Positions 9,934 to 18,818 are shown, counted from the stretch's first letter. The stretch is 40,656 bases of DNA from Calditrichaceae bacterium (GCA_024762535.1 JANTHG010000006.1:1-40656), one strand, 5' to 3'. A program made the numbers and translations. The notes: generated by a model not told the origin, from the sequence alone.

Positions 9934-9959
9934 GCGGTTCCGGTTGTCACCGAAACCGC
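9934..9959. repeat. Inverted repeat between tlpA-like gene and htpG
   Basis: GCGGTT-C-CGGT-TGTC-ACCG-A-AACCGC forms a 10-bp stem with one mismatch and a 4-base loop. It lies 52 bases past the stop of the thioredoxin gene and 50 bases before htpG. On the minus strand it is followed by ATAAAATG, not a T-tract, so it could be an attenuated terminator or a 5'-leader hairpin of htpG. Confidence 0.5.
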
Positions 9960-10011
9960 TGATTTAAAAAATTATCTATATAAATGATGCAAAAACGGTG
10001 GGATAGTTACA

Positions 10012-10542
10012 TTATTCTGCAGCAAGCCGGCTAAGAAAATCGAACAATTCTTTACAAAAGCCGGGATCGTCTTTAAAGCCTTTGCTATAGCGGCGCACAT
10101 TGCCCTGCTTGTCAATTACCACCATAGTTGGCAAGGATTTTACATTATATTTTTTCGAAACCATCTGATATCTGTCTGCCAGGACAGGCAACTTGGGTTT
10201 CTTTTTAGCGAGATAGGGATCGAGTACCTCCGGTTTTTCGCCCACATCCACCAGCATAATTTTAACCGGCGCATCTTTTAACTGTTTTTTTACCTCTTCC
10301 AGGTGGGGAATTTCTTTTTGGCAGGGTACGCACCAGGTGGCAAAAAAACTCATTACTACCACGTATTTGGTTTTATTTTTCCAGGGCTTACGTAATTTTG
10401 GTCCCGAGACATCACGTAAAAAGAAATAATCGCCACCCACTTGCGGCAACGAAAAGGTCGGGGCCGAATCCCCCACCTTTAAACCGTCATTGGCCCATAA
10501 AAGAGAGGTTGAAAAGAGTATGATTAATATCCAGTACTTCAT
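10012..10542 (-). CDS. TlpA-like periplasmic thioredoxin-fold protein
   Basis: 176 residues. A signal peptide (MKYWILIILFSTSLLWAN) without a lipobox directs it to the periplasm. It follows the AhpC-TSA/TlpA plan: KVGDSAPTFSLPQVGGDYF, then SFFATWCVPCQKEIPHL with the redox pair Cys71/Cys74 in WCVPC, and the cis-Pro loop VKSLPTMVVID. TlpA-type proteins reduce disulfides in exported proteins such as cytochrome c apoproteins; no cytochrome gene lies nearby. The gene starts 9 bases after the stop of the SGNH lipoprotein gene, so it is probably co-transcribed with the second FadL-SGNH pair. Its partner is unknown. Confidence 0.85.
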   Translation of the reverse strand: MKYWILIILFSTSLLWANDGLKVGDSAPTFSLPQVGGDYFFLRDVSGPKLRKPWKNKTKYVVVMSFFATWCVPCQKEIPHLEEVKKQLKDAPVKIMLVDVGEKPEVLDPYLAKKKPKLPVLADRYQMVSKKYNVKSLPTMVVIDKQGNVRRYSKGFKDDPGFCKELFDFLSRLAAE

Positions 10543-10551
10543 AATAATCCG

Positions 10552-11925
10552 TTATTGGTTAGTGGTTAATGTGTCCGTATTCATTGGTTGCAAATCGCTC
10601 ATAAGCTGAGGTATATTTACGTAGGGAATCGTAGCACGAAAGCTATCATTAATAGTGCGCAGCCATTCATTGGCAATTAAAGCGTTTCCCAGGTCCGAAG
10701 GGTGGATGCCATCCAGGCTGTAAAAGCCCCCGCTGATATATGCATCCGTAAACACCATGCCCGATTCTGAAATGCCGGTCTTTAACTCTTTAAACATGGA
10801 ATACATATCCACAACAGGAATATGTCTGTTAGAACAAACTGTATCGATGATAGCATTATAATTTTCAATGGCCTCCCTTACCAAAGCTATTTCACTGGTA
10901 TCCAGTACCATATCTGCCGGAATATCCTGGCCGTTTCCGTTTAAAATACCTTCCGGTATTCCGTAACCGGCCTTTTCCGCATTCTTCCCGGGGAACAGTA
11001 CCCTGCTGCCTTCTTCCACGCCCAGCAAAGGAACCGGGTTGCCCTGATCATTTAGATAGGGCGCATTGGTAACCGTATCGATAACCACGGAAGGCACTAA
11101 ATTAAAATACGGCATATCCAGAATATCCGGTACATTTCCGGCCACAACCACGGCATTGGTGCTCAGTAAAGAATCCATTAACGCAGCATATTTTTCCTGA
11201 AACCGTTCCGCCGAAGTTGGAGCGCTCAGTTTTATTTGAGCATTACCCGTATACTGCGCGTAACCAAGTACATCATACATCCCGGCCCAGCAAATCATCA
11301 GGCTGGGAACAAAGAGTTTTGCCTGCTGAAAAGCCGGCAGTTCGCCCAGTGGATTAGCGGAATTACGCAGCACCAAATCTATCATCCCGCTGTGACTTTT
11401 ACTTTTTAATTTCGTCTTTCCGCTTAAAATATCTTCCATTACAATACCCGGAATACCCAAATTATTATACGGAAGCGGATAGGTCATGACCTCTTCGGAA
11501 ACGTAAGGCATGCTAACCGGATCAAAATCGGGGTAGTCTGCAAACGGTACGGCATAAATTTGCGGATCCGGATTAACTGTATTGGGCGTGTTCGGATTAT
11601 CAAGGTAGCGCAATTCCAGTGTTCCATAGCCACTATAGGACTCGGAACCCAGCCCGGGATAGCCAAGCAATGGTTGCATAAAATCCGGTGTTTGACCCTG
11701 TTGGGCCAATAGGGCGACAAATCCCCGTTTTTGATGCTTTTCGGTCAAAGCGGCATTTTGGTAACCGGCCACAATATTATCGCCTACAGCCATAAGGCGG
11801 CTGAAGAGTAACTTTTCATTGTTACTCAAAGTGGTTTCACGAATTTCCGGCTCTTGTAAGTTACAGCCTGTTAACAGGATCAGGCCGGAAATGATGAATA
11901 TAAAACTATATTTTAAATACTTCAT
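10552..11925 (-). CDS. SGNH/GDSL-family lipoprotein lacking the catalytic Ser (probable pseudoenzyme)
   Basis: 457 residues. The signal peptide ends in LLTG-Cys21, a good lipobox, and the mature N-terminus is CNLQEPE. It aligns over its length with the paralogue at 13361-14890: MAVGDNIVAGYQ against VALGNSLTAGYQ, QPLLGYPGLGS against QPLIAYPGLGS, YNNLGIPGIV in both. The block I nucleophile Ser53 of the paralogue is Asn50 here (codon AAT, read directly), and the block III GNND is GMYD (residues 215-218). The block V Asp405/His408 pair (DGIHP) is kept. It probably cannot hydrolyse esters by the standard mechanism and may instead bind a ligand. It starts 25 bases after the second FadL gene and precedes the tlpA-like gene. 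Confidence 0.8.
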   Translation of the reverse strand: MKYLKYSFIFIISGLILLTGCNLQEPEIRETTLSNNEKLLFSRLMAVGDNIVAGYQNAALTEKHQKRGFVALLAQQGQTPDFMQPLLGYPGLGSESYSGYGTLELRYLDNPNTPNTVNPDPQIYAVPFADYPDFDPVSMPYVSEEVMTYPLPYNNLGIPGIVMEDILSGKTKLKSKSHSGMIDLVLRNSANPLGELPAFQQAKLFVPSLMICWAGMYDVLGYAQYTGNAQIKLSAPTSAERFQEKYAALMDSLLSTNAVVVAGNVPDILDMPYFNLVPSVVIDTVTNAPYLNDQGNPVPLLGVEEGSRVLFPGKNAEKAGYGIPEGILNGNGQDIPADMVLDTSEIALVREAIENYNAIIDTVCSNRHIPVVDMYSMFKELKTGISESGMVFTDAYISGGFYSLDGIHPSDLGNALIANEWLRTINDSFRATIPYVNIPQLMSDLQPMNTDTLTTNQ

Positions 11926-11950
11926 AACAAACTCCTAAACCGTTTCCTGA

Positions 11951-13216
11951 TTAAAATGAATAACCAACGCTCATCCCGTAAGCGGTTGCCAATCCCGAAT
12001 ACGTCCCGTTGAAATTCTGCGCCGAATGGGTGATTTTGCGATCTTCCTGCAAAATGATCTGGTAAAACCCGTCCAGTTGCAAACCAAAGAGTCGATAACC
12101 TATTCCTGCTGAATAGATATGTCGGTCCCCTTCGGGCAGGGAAGGTTCCACATAGGCTTCCGGAACCGCATGCCGATCCCAGGCATAACCGGCCCGTACT
12201 TCCAGATCCGGCTGCACCTGATATTCCAGCCCAAAACGCAGGCTGTAGGAATCTTCATAGTTTCGCTTAACTTCGCTTTGTGTTTCACCGGCTACGGGTT
12301 GATCAAAATCAATGGTCAATTTATCGTAGGAATTCCAGGCGGTAAGCACGTAATCCGCTTCGGCCCTTAAATTTTCGGTAAAGACGTAGCTTAGGCCGAC
12401 GCCAAACACATACGGTAATTTTATGGAAGAACTTGCACCTGTTGTAGCCGGGAAATAACCGGCAATTTCCTGATCTATCACCGCATCATTGGTTGAAGGA
12501 AAACGAAAGGTCGCTGTTCCGTCTTTAAAATCCAGTAAAACATTACTGCGATAATTTATCCCAAGACGCACTCCCTGCAGAGGCTGAAATTGTATTCCTA
12601 AATTAAAACCGTACCCACCGCCATCCGCTTGTAAAGAGGAATTGCCATACACATTCCGGGGCGTAAAATAGACACTTTTATCCATGGTAACATTGGCCTG
12701 TGCATACATCACACCCACTGCAAGAGAAAGGTTTTCGATAAGACGATACGATATAACCATATTATAAAACAGCGTTTGTAATTGGGTGTTTGTACCAAGT
12801 TCCCGGCCGACCCAAGGATTATCATCCGTTCCCCAGGTAGAACCCATACCAAAGGGGCTGTACACTCCGATTCCAGCTACCAGCCATTCATTAACGCTGT
12901 ATGCCGCATAAAAATGAGAAGGAAAAAACTGCCCGTCTTGAGCACGGGTATAATGCCAGGGGTCCACGGTTTCCGGTCCGGTAAAAGCAAAGCTGGTATT
13001 GATCACTGTTGTACCCAAGCTGATTTGTAAACCCTGCACATCCGACAGACCGGCCGGATTGTAAAAAATGGCCGAAGGACTGTGCACTCCGGCTATCTGA
13101 GCGCCGCCCAGTGCCGTTGCTTTGGCATTTTGTTCGTAAATGGCAAAACCGGAACTAAACGATTGAGCCAAAGATAGTAATAGAATAAAAATTACTACGG
13201 TTATTTTTTTTAACAT
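11951..13216 (-). CDS. OmpP1/FadL-family outer-membrane transporter (copy 2)
   Basis: 421 residues. FadL-type barrels import long-chain fatty acids and other hydrophobic compounds across the outer membrane. After the signal peptide (MLKKITVVIFILLLSLAQSFSSG) the mature protein begins GFAIYEQNAKATALGGAQIAG, followed by the hatch-domain signature SAIFYNPAGLSDVQG. The rest is a beta-barrel ending in YGMSVGYSF. It is clearly paralogous to the gene at 14915-16168 (same PEAYVEPSLPEGDRHIY-type extracellular segment near the end). It is the first gene of a three-gene unit with the SGNH-like lipoprotein and the TlpA-like protein. A strong SD (AGGAGG) overlaps a CCTGTTAACAGG palindrome just before the start codon. 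Confidence 0.9.
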   Translation of the reverse strand: MLKKITVVIFILLLSLAQSFSSGFAIYEQNAKATALGGAQIAGVHSPSAIFYNPAGLSDVQGLQISLGTTVINTSFAFTGPETVDPWHYTRAQDGQFFPSHFYAAYSVNEWLVAGIGVYSPFGMGSTWGTDDNPWVGRELGTNTQLQTLFYNMVISYRLIENLSLAVGVMYAQANVTMDKSVYFTPRNVYGNSSLQADGGGYGFNLGIQFQPLQGVRLGINYRSNVLLDFKDGTATFRFPSTNDAVIDQEIAGYFPATTGASSSIKLPYVFGVGLSYVFTENLRAEADYVLTAWNSYDKLTIDFDQPVAGETQSEVKRNYEDSYSLRFGLEYQVQPDLEVRAGYAWDRHAVPEAYVEPSLPEGDRHIYSAGIGYRLFGLQLDGFYQIILQEDRKITHSAQNFNGTYSGLATAYGMSVGYSF

Positions 13217-13304
13217 GCGGCCTCCTGTTAACAGGCATTTTAATTATGGGCTAATATACTTTTTTTGGCTGCTTGTACGCAATACAGATTTTATACCTAT
13301 ACGC

Positions 13305-13341
13305 AAAAAAAAAGGCAGAGATTCATCACCTCTGCCTTTTT
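13305..13341 (-). terminator. Rho-independent terminator after the first SGNH lipoprotein gene
   Basis: A perfect 12-bp stem (AAAAAGGCAGAG at 13309-13320 with CTCTGCCTTTTT at 13330-13341) with a 9-base loop runs into further Ts on the minus strand (As at 13305-13308). It lies about 20 bases past the stop at 13361 and separates the two duplicated modules. Confidence 0.88.
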
Positions 13342-13360
13342 ATTCATTTTTTTTACACTT

Positions 13361-14890
13361 CTAACGAAGAATTTTCCCGCCAAAGAGTTCCGGGATGCGC
13401 GCAAAGGCGTTAGTTTTATTAACCGCCCGTTTACTCATGCTTGCAGTTTGCAAATCTTTCATAAACTTCATTACATCCACACGCGGCATATTTGTACTAT
13501 ATTTCGCATTGATCACATCGATAAATTGATTAGCGACTAAAGCATACCCCACATTATTAGGATGCACACCGTCTAAACTAAAAACGCCGCCCGTAATATA
13601 GGATGCGTTAAAATCCACACCTGCTACGGTATAACCATCAGCCAGGTCTTTCATAAAAGCGTTCATATCAACAACAGGGACATCAAACTGGCCTGCAACG
13701 GAGGCAATAGCCGTATTGAAATCTGATGTGGCCTGTTGCGCAATAGCGATTTCATCCGGATCTAACACAAGCGCATTGGGTAGCGGATTGCGCGGATCCA
13801 AACCAAAGGCCTGGGTCGTATCCACAGCCGGCATGGTAGAGAGTAATACACTTACCGGAATGCCTGCTTTACCGGCTACATAGCGATACCAGGCGCCTGT
13901 TGGCTGACCAATTAAACCGGCATAGGAAGAAGCTACCAAAGTTACCAACGTATTTCCGGCCAGCAAGTCATCGGTTGTGGCCTGACCTGTTGCCACGCCT
14001 GTTGCCAGATTATCCGTTGTTTTTTCGTACGCTACCGGATACGGAATATTATTGGCAAGTAAGGAAGCAGCTATTTTAGGACCGATGGTAGTAAAAAAAG
14101 GAATGCTGGTAACATCCGGAATATTGGCTACCACTGCTTTGGCGCCCTGTCCACCGCTGGTTACCTTGTTTAACATGTTTGTGTACAAGAGTTGGAAAAT
14201 AGCAGCATCGGTTGGCGCAGCCGGGCTGGTACCACCACTGGTGGCATAACCGAGCACATCATTATTACCAATCCAAACGCTGACAAAAGTAGGCTGCAAC
14301 ATCAATGCCTGCTGAATCGGATTGGTATTGCCAAAGGCCGGATTTCTTAGAATAGGATCAACAAGGCCGCTATGGCTATAGCTTTCTGCGGCCGTAACAG
14401 CGCTGTCCAAATCCCCTAACACAATACCCGGAATACCGAGATTGTTGTAGGGTGCCGCATAGCTCATAATATCCGTAGAAGTATAAGGCATGGCCGGATT
14501 AAAACTGGTAGCCGCATAGGGAACCGGATTGATAACCGGATTACCTGTAGCATCAAAACCCTGCAATTCCATAATACCGGCGCCGTCCGCTGTATAGGAG
14601 CCTAAGCCCGGATATGCAATCAGCGGTTGCGCAAAAGTTGCACCCACACCTGCCTGATTGGCTATCTGTTTTACAAAACTATTCTTTTGATATTTTTCAG
14701 TTAAAGCGCCTGATTGATAACCGGCGGTCAGACTGTTACCCAAGGCCACGTACTGGCCAAACATTTGAGTGGTGGCTTCATTCAGTTGCACATCGGCCGA
14801 ACTTTTTACAGCCGGTTCTTCTAAAGTACAACCACTTAACACCAGCAAAGCCATAATGCCAACGGCTATTAAGCTATTGATTAGTTTCAT
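13361..14890 (-). CDS. SGNH/GDSL hydrolase-family lipoprotein
   Basis: 509 residues. The signal peptide ends LVLSG-Cys21 (lipobox), and the mature N-terminus is CTLEEP. The SGNH blocks are intact: block I VALGNSLTAGYQ with Ser53, block III VWIGNNDVLG with Asn210, and block V LDGVHPNNVG with Asp440 and His443. Family members are esterases or lipases acting on lipids or acylated glycans. Being a lipoprotein placed 24 bases after a FadL-type transporter gene, it plausibly releases a hydrophobic product at the outer membrane for that transporter. The paralogue at 10552-11925 lacks the nucleophile. Compared with that paralogue it has about 50 extra residues, spread between blocks III and V and at the C-terminus (FGGKILR). 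SD GGAGATTTATAG precedes the ATG. Confidence 0.87.
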   Translation of the reverse strand: MKLINSLIAVGIMALLVLSGCTLEEPAVKSSADVQLNEATTQMFGQYVALGNSLTAGYQSGALTEKYQKNSFVKQIANQAGVGATFAQPLIAYPGLGSYTADGAGIMELQGFDATGNPVINPVPYAATSFNPAMPYTSTDIMSYAAPYNNLGIPGIVLGDLDSAVTAAESYSHSGLVDPILRNPAFGNTNPIQQALMLQPTFVSVWIGNNDVLGYATSGGTSPAAPTDAAIFQLLYTNMLNKVTSGGQGAKAVVANIPDVTSIPFFTTIGPKIAASLLANNIPYPVAYEKTTDNLATGVATGQATTDDLLAGNTLVTLVASSYAGLIGQPTGAWYRYVAGKAGIPVSVLLSTMPAVDTTQAFGLDPRNPLPNALVLDPDEIAIAQQATSDFNTAIASVAGQFDVPVVDMNAFMKDLADGYTVAGVDFNASYITGGVFSLDGVHPNNVGYALVANQFIDVINAKYSTNMPRVDVMKFMKDLQTASMSKRAVNKTNAFARIPELFGGKILR

Positions 14891-14914
14891 CTATAAATCT
14901 CCTTTTTTTCTCAA

Positions 14915-16168
14915 TTAAAATGCATAGCCAAAACTAAGACCGTATAAATTGCCTACGCTTTTGTACGTACCATTGAAATCATGAACGGAATTAGTAATTA
15001 CACGATCTTTTTGCATCAGCAGCATATAATATCCGTCAATGGTAATAGCGCCCATTTTATATCCAAAGCCGATATTATAAATATCGCGGTCGCCTTCCGG
15101 CAAAGATGGTTCCACATCTTCATCGGGAACCGCATGGTTATCGCGCATGTAACCGCCGCGTAAAGCTAATTGGTCATTCAATCGATATTCCAGACCGAGA
15201 CGTAAACTGGCTGAATTTTGATAATTTTTATCCGCTGTGGTCTCTGTACTACCACCAACCGGATCGTCAAAGGTCACGGTTAGTTTATCGTATGATTCCC
15301 AGCCGGTTACCACATAATCAAATTCGGCAGTCAACTGATCGGTGAAATCATAGGAAACGCCAAAGGTCATAAGTGTAGGTAATTCGAGATCTGCGCTGCC
15401 TTTGGTATTGGGAAAGGTCGAACGCATAATCGGGTACAAAGGATCCGTTTCGTCAACGGGTAAATCAAAGGTGGCATCCCCATCTTTAAATTTTAACATA
15501 ACATTACTACGATAGGCAAAACCAATGCTCATTTCTTCGGTGGGTTTGTACTGTAAACCAATGTTCCAGCCCATACCATTACCGTCGGCAGCCAGCTTGG
15601 AATGAACATCACTGTTATTCACCGGAAAGTTAATCATTTTTTCCATGGTTACACTGCCAATGGCGTAATTAAAACCAATGGCCACGGAAAAATTATCCAT
15701 TACTTTGTAAGCAAAAACCGGATTTAAGAAAAAGGTTTGAACCTGTGTATTTGTGGCGAGATATCGGCCAGCCCAGTTATCATCCCAGGTAGAGCCCAAG
15801 CCAAATGGTGTAAAAAAGCCAAATCCAACATTCATTTTATCATTAATCTGATACGTGGTGTAAAAGGTGACCGGTGTAAAGGTTTGATCATCTGCTGCAG
15901 TGTACAAGTTAGGGTCGGTTGAGGTAGGTCCGGTAAAATTGGCATGCGGCATTATGATATCCACACCAAAGCCAACCTGAAAGCCATTTAAAGCAGTGAT
16001 ACCGGCAGGGTTGTAAAAGATCGCCGTAACATCATTGGCCTGAGCCGCAAATGCGCCAGACATGGCGGTTGCTTTGGCTCCCTGCTCGTAGATGGAAAAC
16101 CCTGATCCAAAAACCATAGATGCAGAGAATACCAGCGTTAAAGCCGTTACTGTTAGTTTTTTTAGCAT
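14915..16168 (-). CDS. OmpP1/FadL-family outer-membrane transporter (copy 1)
   Basis: 417 residues. A signal peptide (MLKKLTVTALTLVFSASMVFGSG) leads to GFSIYEQGAKATAMSGAFAAQA and TAIFYNPAGITALNGFQVG, the FadL N-terminal hatch signature. The remainder is beta-barrel ending LYGLSFGYAF. It is the closest relative in the window of the gene at 11951-13216: both share WDDNWAGRYLATNTQ/WVGRELGTNTQ-type loops, WESYDKLTVTFDDPV/WNSYDKLTIDFDQPV and EPSLPEGDR. It heads a two-gene unit with the intact SGNH lipoprotein. SD GAGGAGG is strong, and a GTTAAA-T-TTTAAC inverted repeat lies just upstream of it. Substrate is unknown; hydrophobic molecules are typical for the family. Confidence 0.91.
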   Translation of the reverse strand: MLKKLTVTALTLVFSASMVFGSGFSIYEQGAKATAMSGAFAAQANDVTAIFYNPAGITALNGFQVGFGVDIIMPHANFTGPTSTDPNLYTAADDQTFTPVTFYTTYQINDKMNVGFGFFTPFGLGSTWDDNWAGRYLATNTQVQTFFLNPVFAYKVMDNFSVAIGFNYAIGSVTMEKMINFPVNNSDVHSKLAADGNGMGWNIGLQYKPTEEMSIGFAYRSNVMLKFKDGDATFDLPVDETDPLYPIMRSTFPNTKGSADLELPTLMTFGVSYDFTDQLTAEFDYVVTGWESYDKLTVTFDDPVGGSTETTADKNYQNSASLRLGLEYRLNDQLALRGGYMRDNHAVPDEDVEPSLPEGDRDIYNIGFGYKMGAITIDGYYMLLMQKDRVITNSVHDFNGTYKSVGNLYGLSFGYAF

Positions 16169-16237
16169 AGTGCCTCCTCGTTAAAATTTAACAGGTGATT
16201 GAGTTAGTATGAATTGCCGCTTTGAATGGAACGAATG

Positions 16238-16266
16238 AAACTAAGTGATTTTGCAAATAAAGTCAA
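16238..16266 (-). promoter_or_regulatory. Candidate sigma-70-type promoter for the FadL-SGNH unit
   Basis: On the minus strand TTGACT (16266-16261) is followed after 17 bases by TAGTTT (16243-16238), about 70 bases before the start codon of the FadL gene. The -35 is good and the -10 is poor, so this is only a candidate. Confidence 0.3.
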
Positions 16267-16284
16267 GCATGGCACCTGTCACTG

Positions 16285-17091
16285 CTACCACTTTAATTGT
16301 CTGGAAAAAAATAATAAATGGTATTCCAGGGCATTGGTCCAGTAGCTCCAGCTGTGTCCACCGGGCCGTTCTATGTAGGTATGCGCTACCTTTGCTTTAA
16401 GTAATTTTTGGTGGAATGTACGATTAATCCCAATAAACGGATCATCCACGCCGCAATCCAGGAACAGCTTTACATCAGCTGATGCAATGCGATCTACCAT
16501 ATTGGTAACGGAACGACTTTCCCAGCGCTGCGGATAGCCTTCGTAACTACCCAGTTTTTTAGCAATCTCCCACCGTTTGGTGGAATAGAGTAAATCCACT
16601 ACACCACTCATACTGCCAACTGCTGCAAACAAATCGCTATGCCGGATTGCCAGATAGAGCGCTCCGTGTCCGCCCATACTCAAACCGGTTATGGCGCGTC
16701 CGTTTCTATTTTTTTGAACAGTATAGCGCTGCTGTACATAGGGCAATAATTCTTTAATAATGTGAGTTTCATATTGAAAATTTTTATCTACCGGACTGTC
16801 AAAATACCAACTGTTGTAAGCGCCCTCCGGGCACACCAAAAACAGATGATAACGATCCGCCAGCGTGCCCAGATCCATGTGTTTGGCCCAGTCGGAAAAA
16901 TGCCCGCTGTAACCATGCAGCAAATAAACCACGGGTAGCAATGCCGAATCTCCGGCCGCCTGCGGCGACACAACCAGCGCTTTGATTTCTTTTTGCATGC
17001 TAGTACTGAACACCTGCAGTGTATCTATCCGCGCTGCAAATAGAATTTGCGCTAAGAATACAAAAAGAATGATGGTTCGGAGCGTTTTCAT
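16285..17091 (-). CDS. Secreted putative esterase (esterase D/PF00756-type alpha/beta hydrolase)
   Basis: 268 residues with a signal peptide (MKTLRTIILFVFLAQILFA). The alpha/beta-hydrolase core shows the oxyanion region VVYLLHGYSGHFSDW, the nucleophile elbow GLSMGGHGALYLAIR with Ser138, the acid in FLDCGVDDPF (Asp216 or Asp217) and the base in GGHSWSYW (His246). This layout matches the PF00756 family (S-formylglutathione hydrolase, feruloyl and mycolyl-type esterases). The exported location argues against a formaldehyde-detoxification role and for hydrolysis of an extracellular ester, such as acylated polysaccharide. The start codon lies 2 bases after the stop of the endonuclease gene, with SD GAGG inside that gene's last codons, so the two are co-translated. 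Substrate is not predictable from sequence. Confidence 0.88.
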   Translation of the reverse strand: MKTLRTIILFVFLAQILFAARIDTLQVFSTSMQKEIKALVVSPQAAGDSALLPVVYLLHGYSGHFSDWAKHMDLGTLADRYHLFLVCPEGAYNSWYFDSPVDKNFQYETHIIKELLPYVQQRYTVQKNRNGRAITGLSMGGHGALYLAIRHSDLFAAVGSMSGVVDLLYSTKRWEIAKKLGSYEGYPQRWESRSVTNMVDRIASADVKLFLDCGVDDPFIGINRTFHQKLLKAKVAHTYIERPGGHSWSYWTNALEYHLLFFSRQLKW

Positions 17092-17093
17092 AT

Positions 17094-18791
17094 CTACCTC
17101 ATTAAAATCATTTTTCGAATCTGATCCCGGTCACCGGCCTGTAACCGATACACATAGATACCGCTCGGTAAACCGGCTGCATTAAAACGAACCGTGTGAC
17201 TGCCTGCGTTTTCGCGGCCATGTACCAGCGTGCGTATTTTCTGCCCCAACATGTTGTAAACCGTTAATTCCGTTTCGCAAACCTCTGATAAGCGATAATG
17301 GATGGTGGTTGAGGGGTTGAAGGGATTAGGATAATTTTGTTCCAGCATAAACTGATGGGGCGCTACCGGGGCGCTCACCACACTTACGGTTTCGGATACA
17401 TAAACCGAAAGCGCCACTTCTACGATGCTTTCGTCTGAATCATTATTATGAACTCGGATGGTGGTGGTATGTTCTCCTTCTGAACCGGGAGCCGTAAACT
17501 GGACTCGCGCATACTCATAGGTTTCGGAAGCAAGCGTCATACTTTGCGGACTGACTAAAAATTCCGGATTGGTAGATTCGATTTGTGTAACATTTAGTTC
17601 TGTGTTTCCCGTATTCATAATGGCAATGGAGTAAACAGCAGTAGTCCCATAGCCCAGAGTATCCATTTCGGCTTGTTCGGGCGCCACGGCAATTTCGGGC
17701 GCGTTGGTAAGTTCTACCAGACTTATGGAAGGCATACGTGCGGCAAATTCCGGATGGTCAATAAAAGGATTGCGGTTGTGCTGCCAGTTGGTATAAATCC
17801 GATCGTTTCTGCGGCGTTCCCAGTCGTCCACAGGATCGCTTTGGTGCCATTCATACAAGGTGGATTCTTTGCCGAACAACGGTTCCTTGCTGTTTGTGGA
17901 GGGCGTATAGTCCACCAATTCCAAATCGTAAGACGTATCGTCCCCTTCGTAACGCACAACCATGTAATACATCATGCGTGCCACATCTCCTTTAACCGCA
18001 TCGCGCGGCTCCCAGGAATCATCATCATAGCGGCATTCGGTGGGGCCGTCTCCATCAGTGTACAGCGTGCCACCATTATCAAAATCCAGATTACCCCGCT
18101 TGCTGTTGACTGTTACGTCGGTTGGACGAATATGATGTACATCGGTTCCGGCTGGTGCACTGGTACCAAAATCACCGTGGGATTTAGCCCACACATGCTC
18201 CCTATTCCACTCGCTGGAGTTTCCGCCATGATTCGATTTGGCGTATGACCAACCTGTGTAAAGCAATATTACATTATTTGTATTATCCGGGTCTTCATCC
18301 GTATCGCTGAGAATATTCCACAAATCCCCGTAATCATATTCGGTATGACCCTTTATGGTATTGTGCAAAGCCTCTTTTAAGTCGGCTCCCCATAAATTTT
18401 GTGTAGCGTCGTAGTAAGTATCTTCATAAATGCCTTTTGCTGAAGTTTCCACAATCAACGGGTGGTTACCGGCATCCACGTCGATACGTAAAAAATCGGA
18501 ATAATCCACATTCTGGCCGCTTTCAAAATAGATGTGAAAATTCCGGCTGCCATGAGCCGGCAAAGTGCCTTGGGTCAGGTCGGTCGAAAATTCACTTTCT
18601 TCAAAGGTCGCGCTTTCCACCTGAATCGGCCGTGAAAGATTGTTCTGCAGGACGAGGGTTTTTTCGTGCTGCGTGTAACAGGTTGCTTCGCCAAACTGCA
18701 CTACCGTATCGGATACGGTTACGGCATTCCAGTTGCTTTGCGCCAAAAGTGGAAGCGCAAAAAATAAAACTATCCAACTACTGTGTTTCAT
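17094..18791 (-). CDS. Secreted endonuclease I-family nuclease with T9SS sorting domain
   Basis: 565 residues. A signal peptide (MKHSSWIVLFFALPLLAQ) is followed by an Ig-like segment at about 22-120. The endonuclease I domain (PF04231; Vvn/EndA/BsnI group) lies at about 123-350 with WNREHVWAKSHG (195-206), DVHHIRPTD (217-225), SKRGNLDF, and NRNPFIDHPE near 339-348; Glu198/His199 and the following Asn residues are the expected metal and catalytic residues. A second Ig-like domain (about 365-465) precedes the type A sorting domain (YPNPFNPSTTIHY, VYNMLGQKIRTL, SGIYVYRLQ, ending RKMILMR). It should degrade extracellular DNA or RNA at or outside the cell surface. It sits upstream of the esterase and 27 bases downstream of the unknown 564-aa gene. 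Confidence 0.9.
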   Translation of the reverse strand: MKHSSWIVLFFALPLLAQSNWNAVTVSDTVVQFGEATCYTQHEKTLVLQNNLSRPIQVESATFEESEFSTDLTQGTLPAHGSRNFHIYFESGQNVDYSDFLRIDVDAGNHPLIVETSAKGIYEDTYYDATQNLWGADLKEALHNTIKGHTEYDYGDLWNILSDTDEDPDNTNNVILLYTGWSYAKSNHGGNSSEWNREHVWAKSHGDFGTSAPAGTDVHHIRPTDVTVNSKRGNLDFDNGGTLYTDGDGPTECRYDDDSWEPRDAVKGDVARMMYYMVVRYEGDDTSYDLELVDYTPSTNSKEPLFGKESTLYEWHQSDPVDDWERRRNDRIYTNWQHNRNPFIDHPEFAARMPSISLVELTNAPEIAVAPEQAEMDTLGYGTTAVYSIAIMNTGNTELNVTQIESTNPEFLVSPQSMTLASETYEYARVQFTAPGSEGEHTTTIRVHNNDSDESIVEVALSVYVSETVSVVSAPVAPHQFMLEQNYPNPFNPSTTIHYRLSEVCETELTVYNMLGQKIRTLVHGRENAGSHTVRFNAAGLPSGIYVYRLQAGDRDQIRKMILMR

Positions 18792-18818
18792 GCTATTTAC
18801 CTACTCTTTTGTTAGTGC

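Noticed and set aside
17673-18248. Plus-strand open frame of 191 codons
   Set aside because: It is opposite the catalytic domain of the endonuclease I gene, whose motifs are unmistakable.
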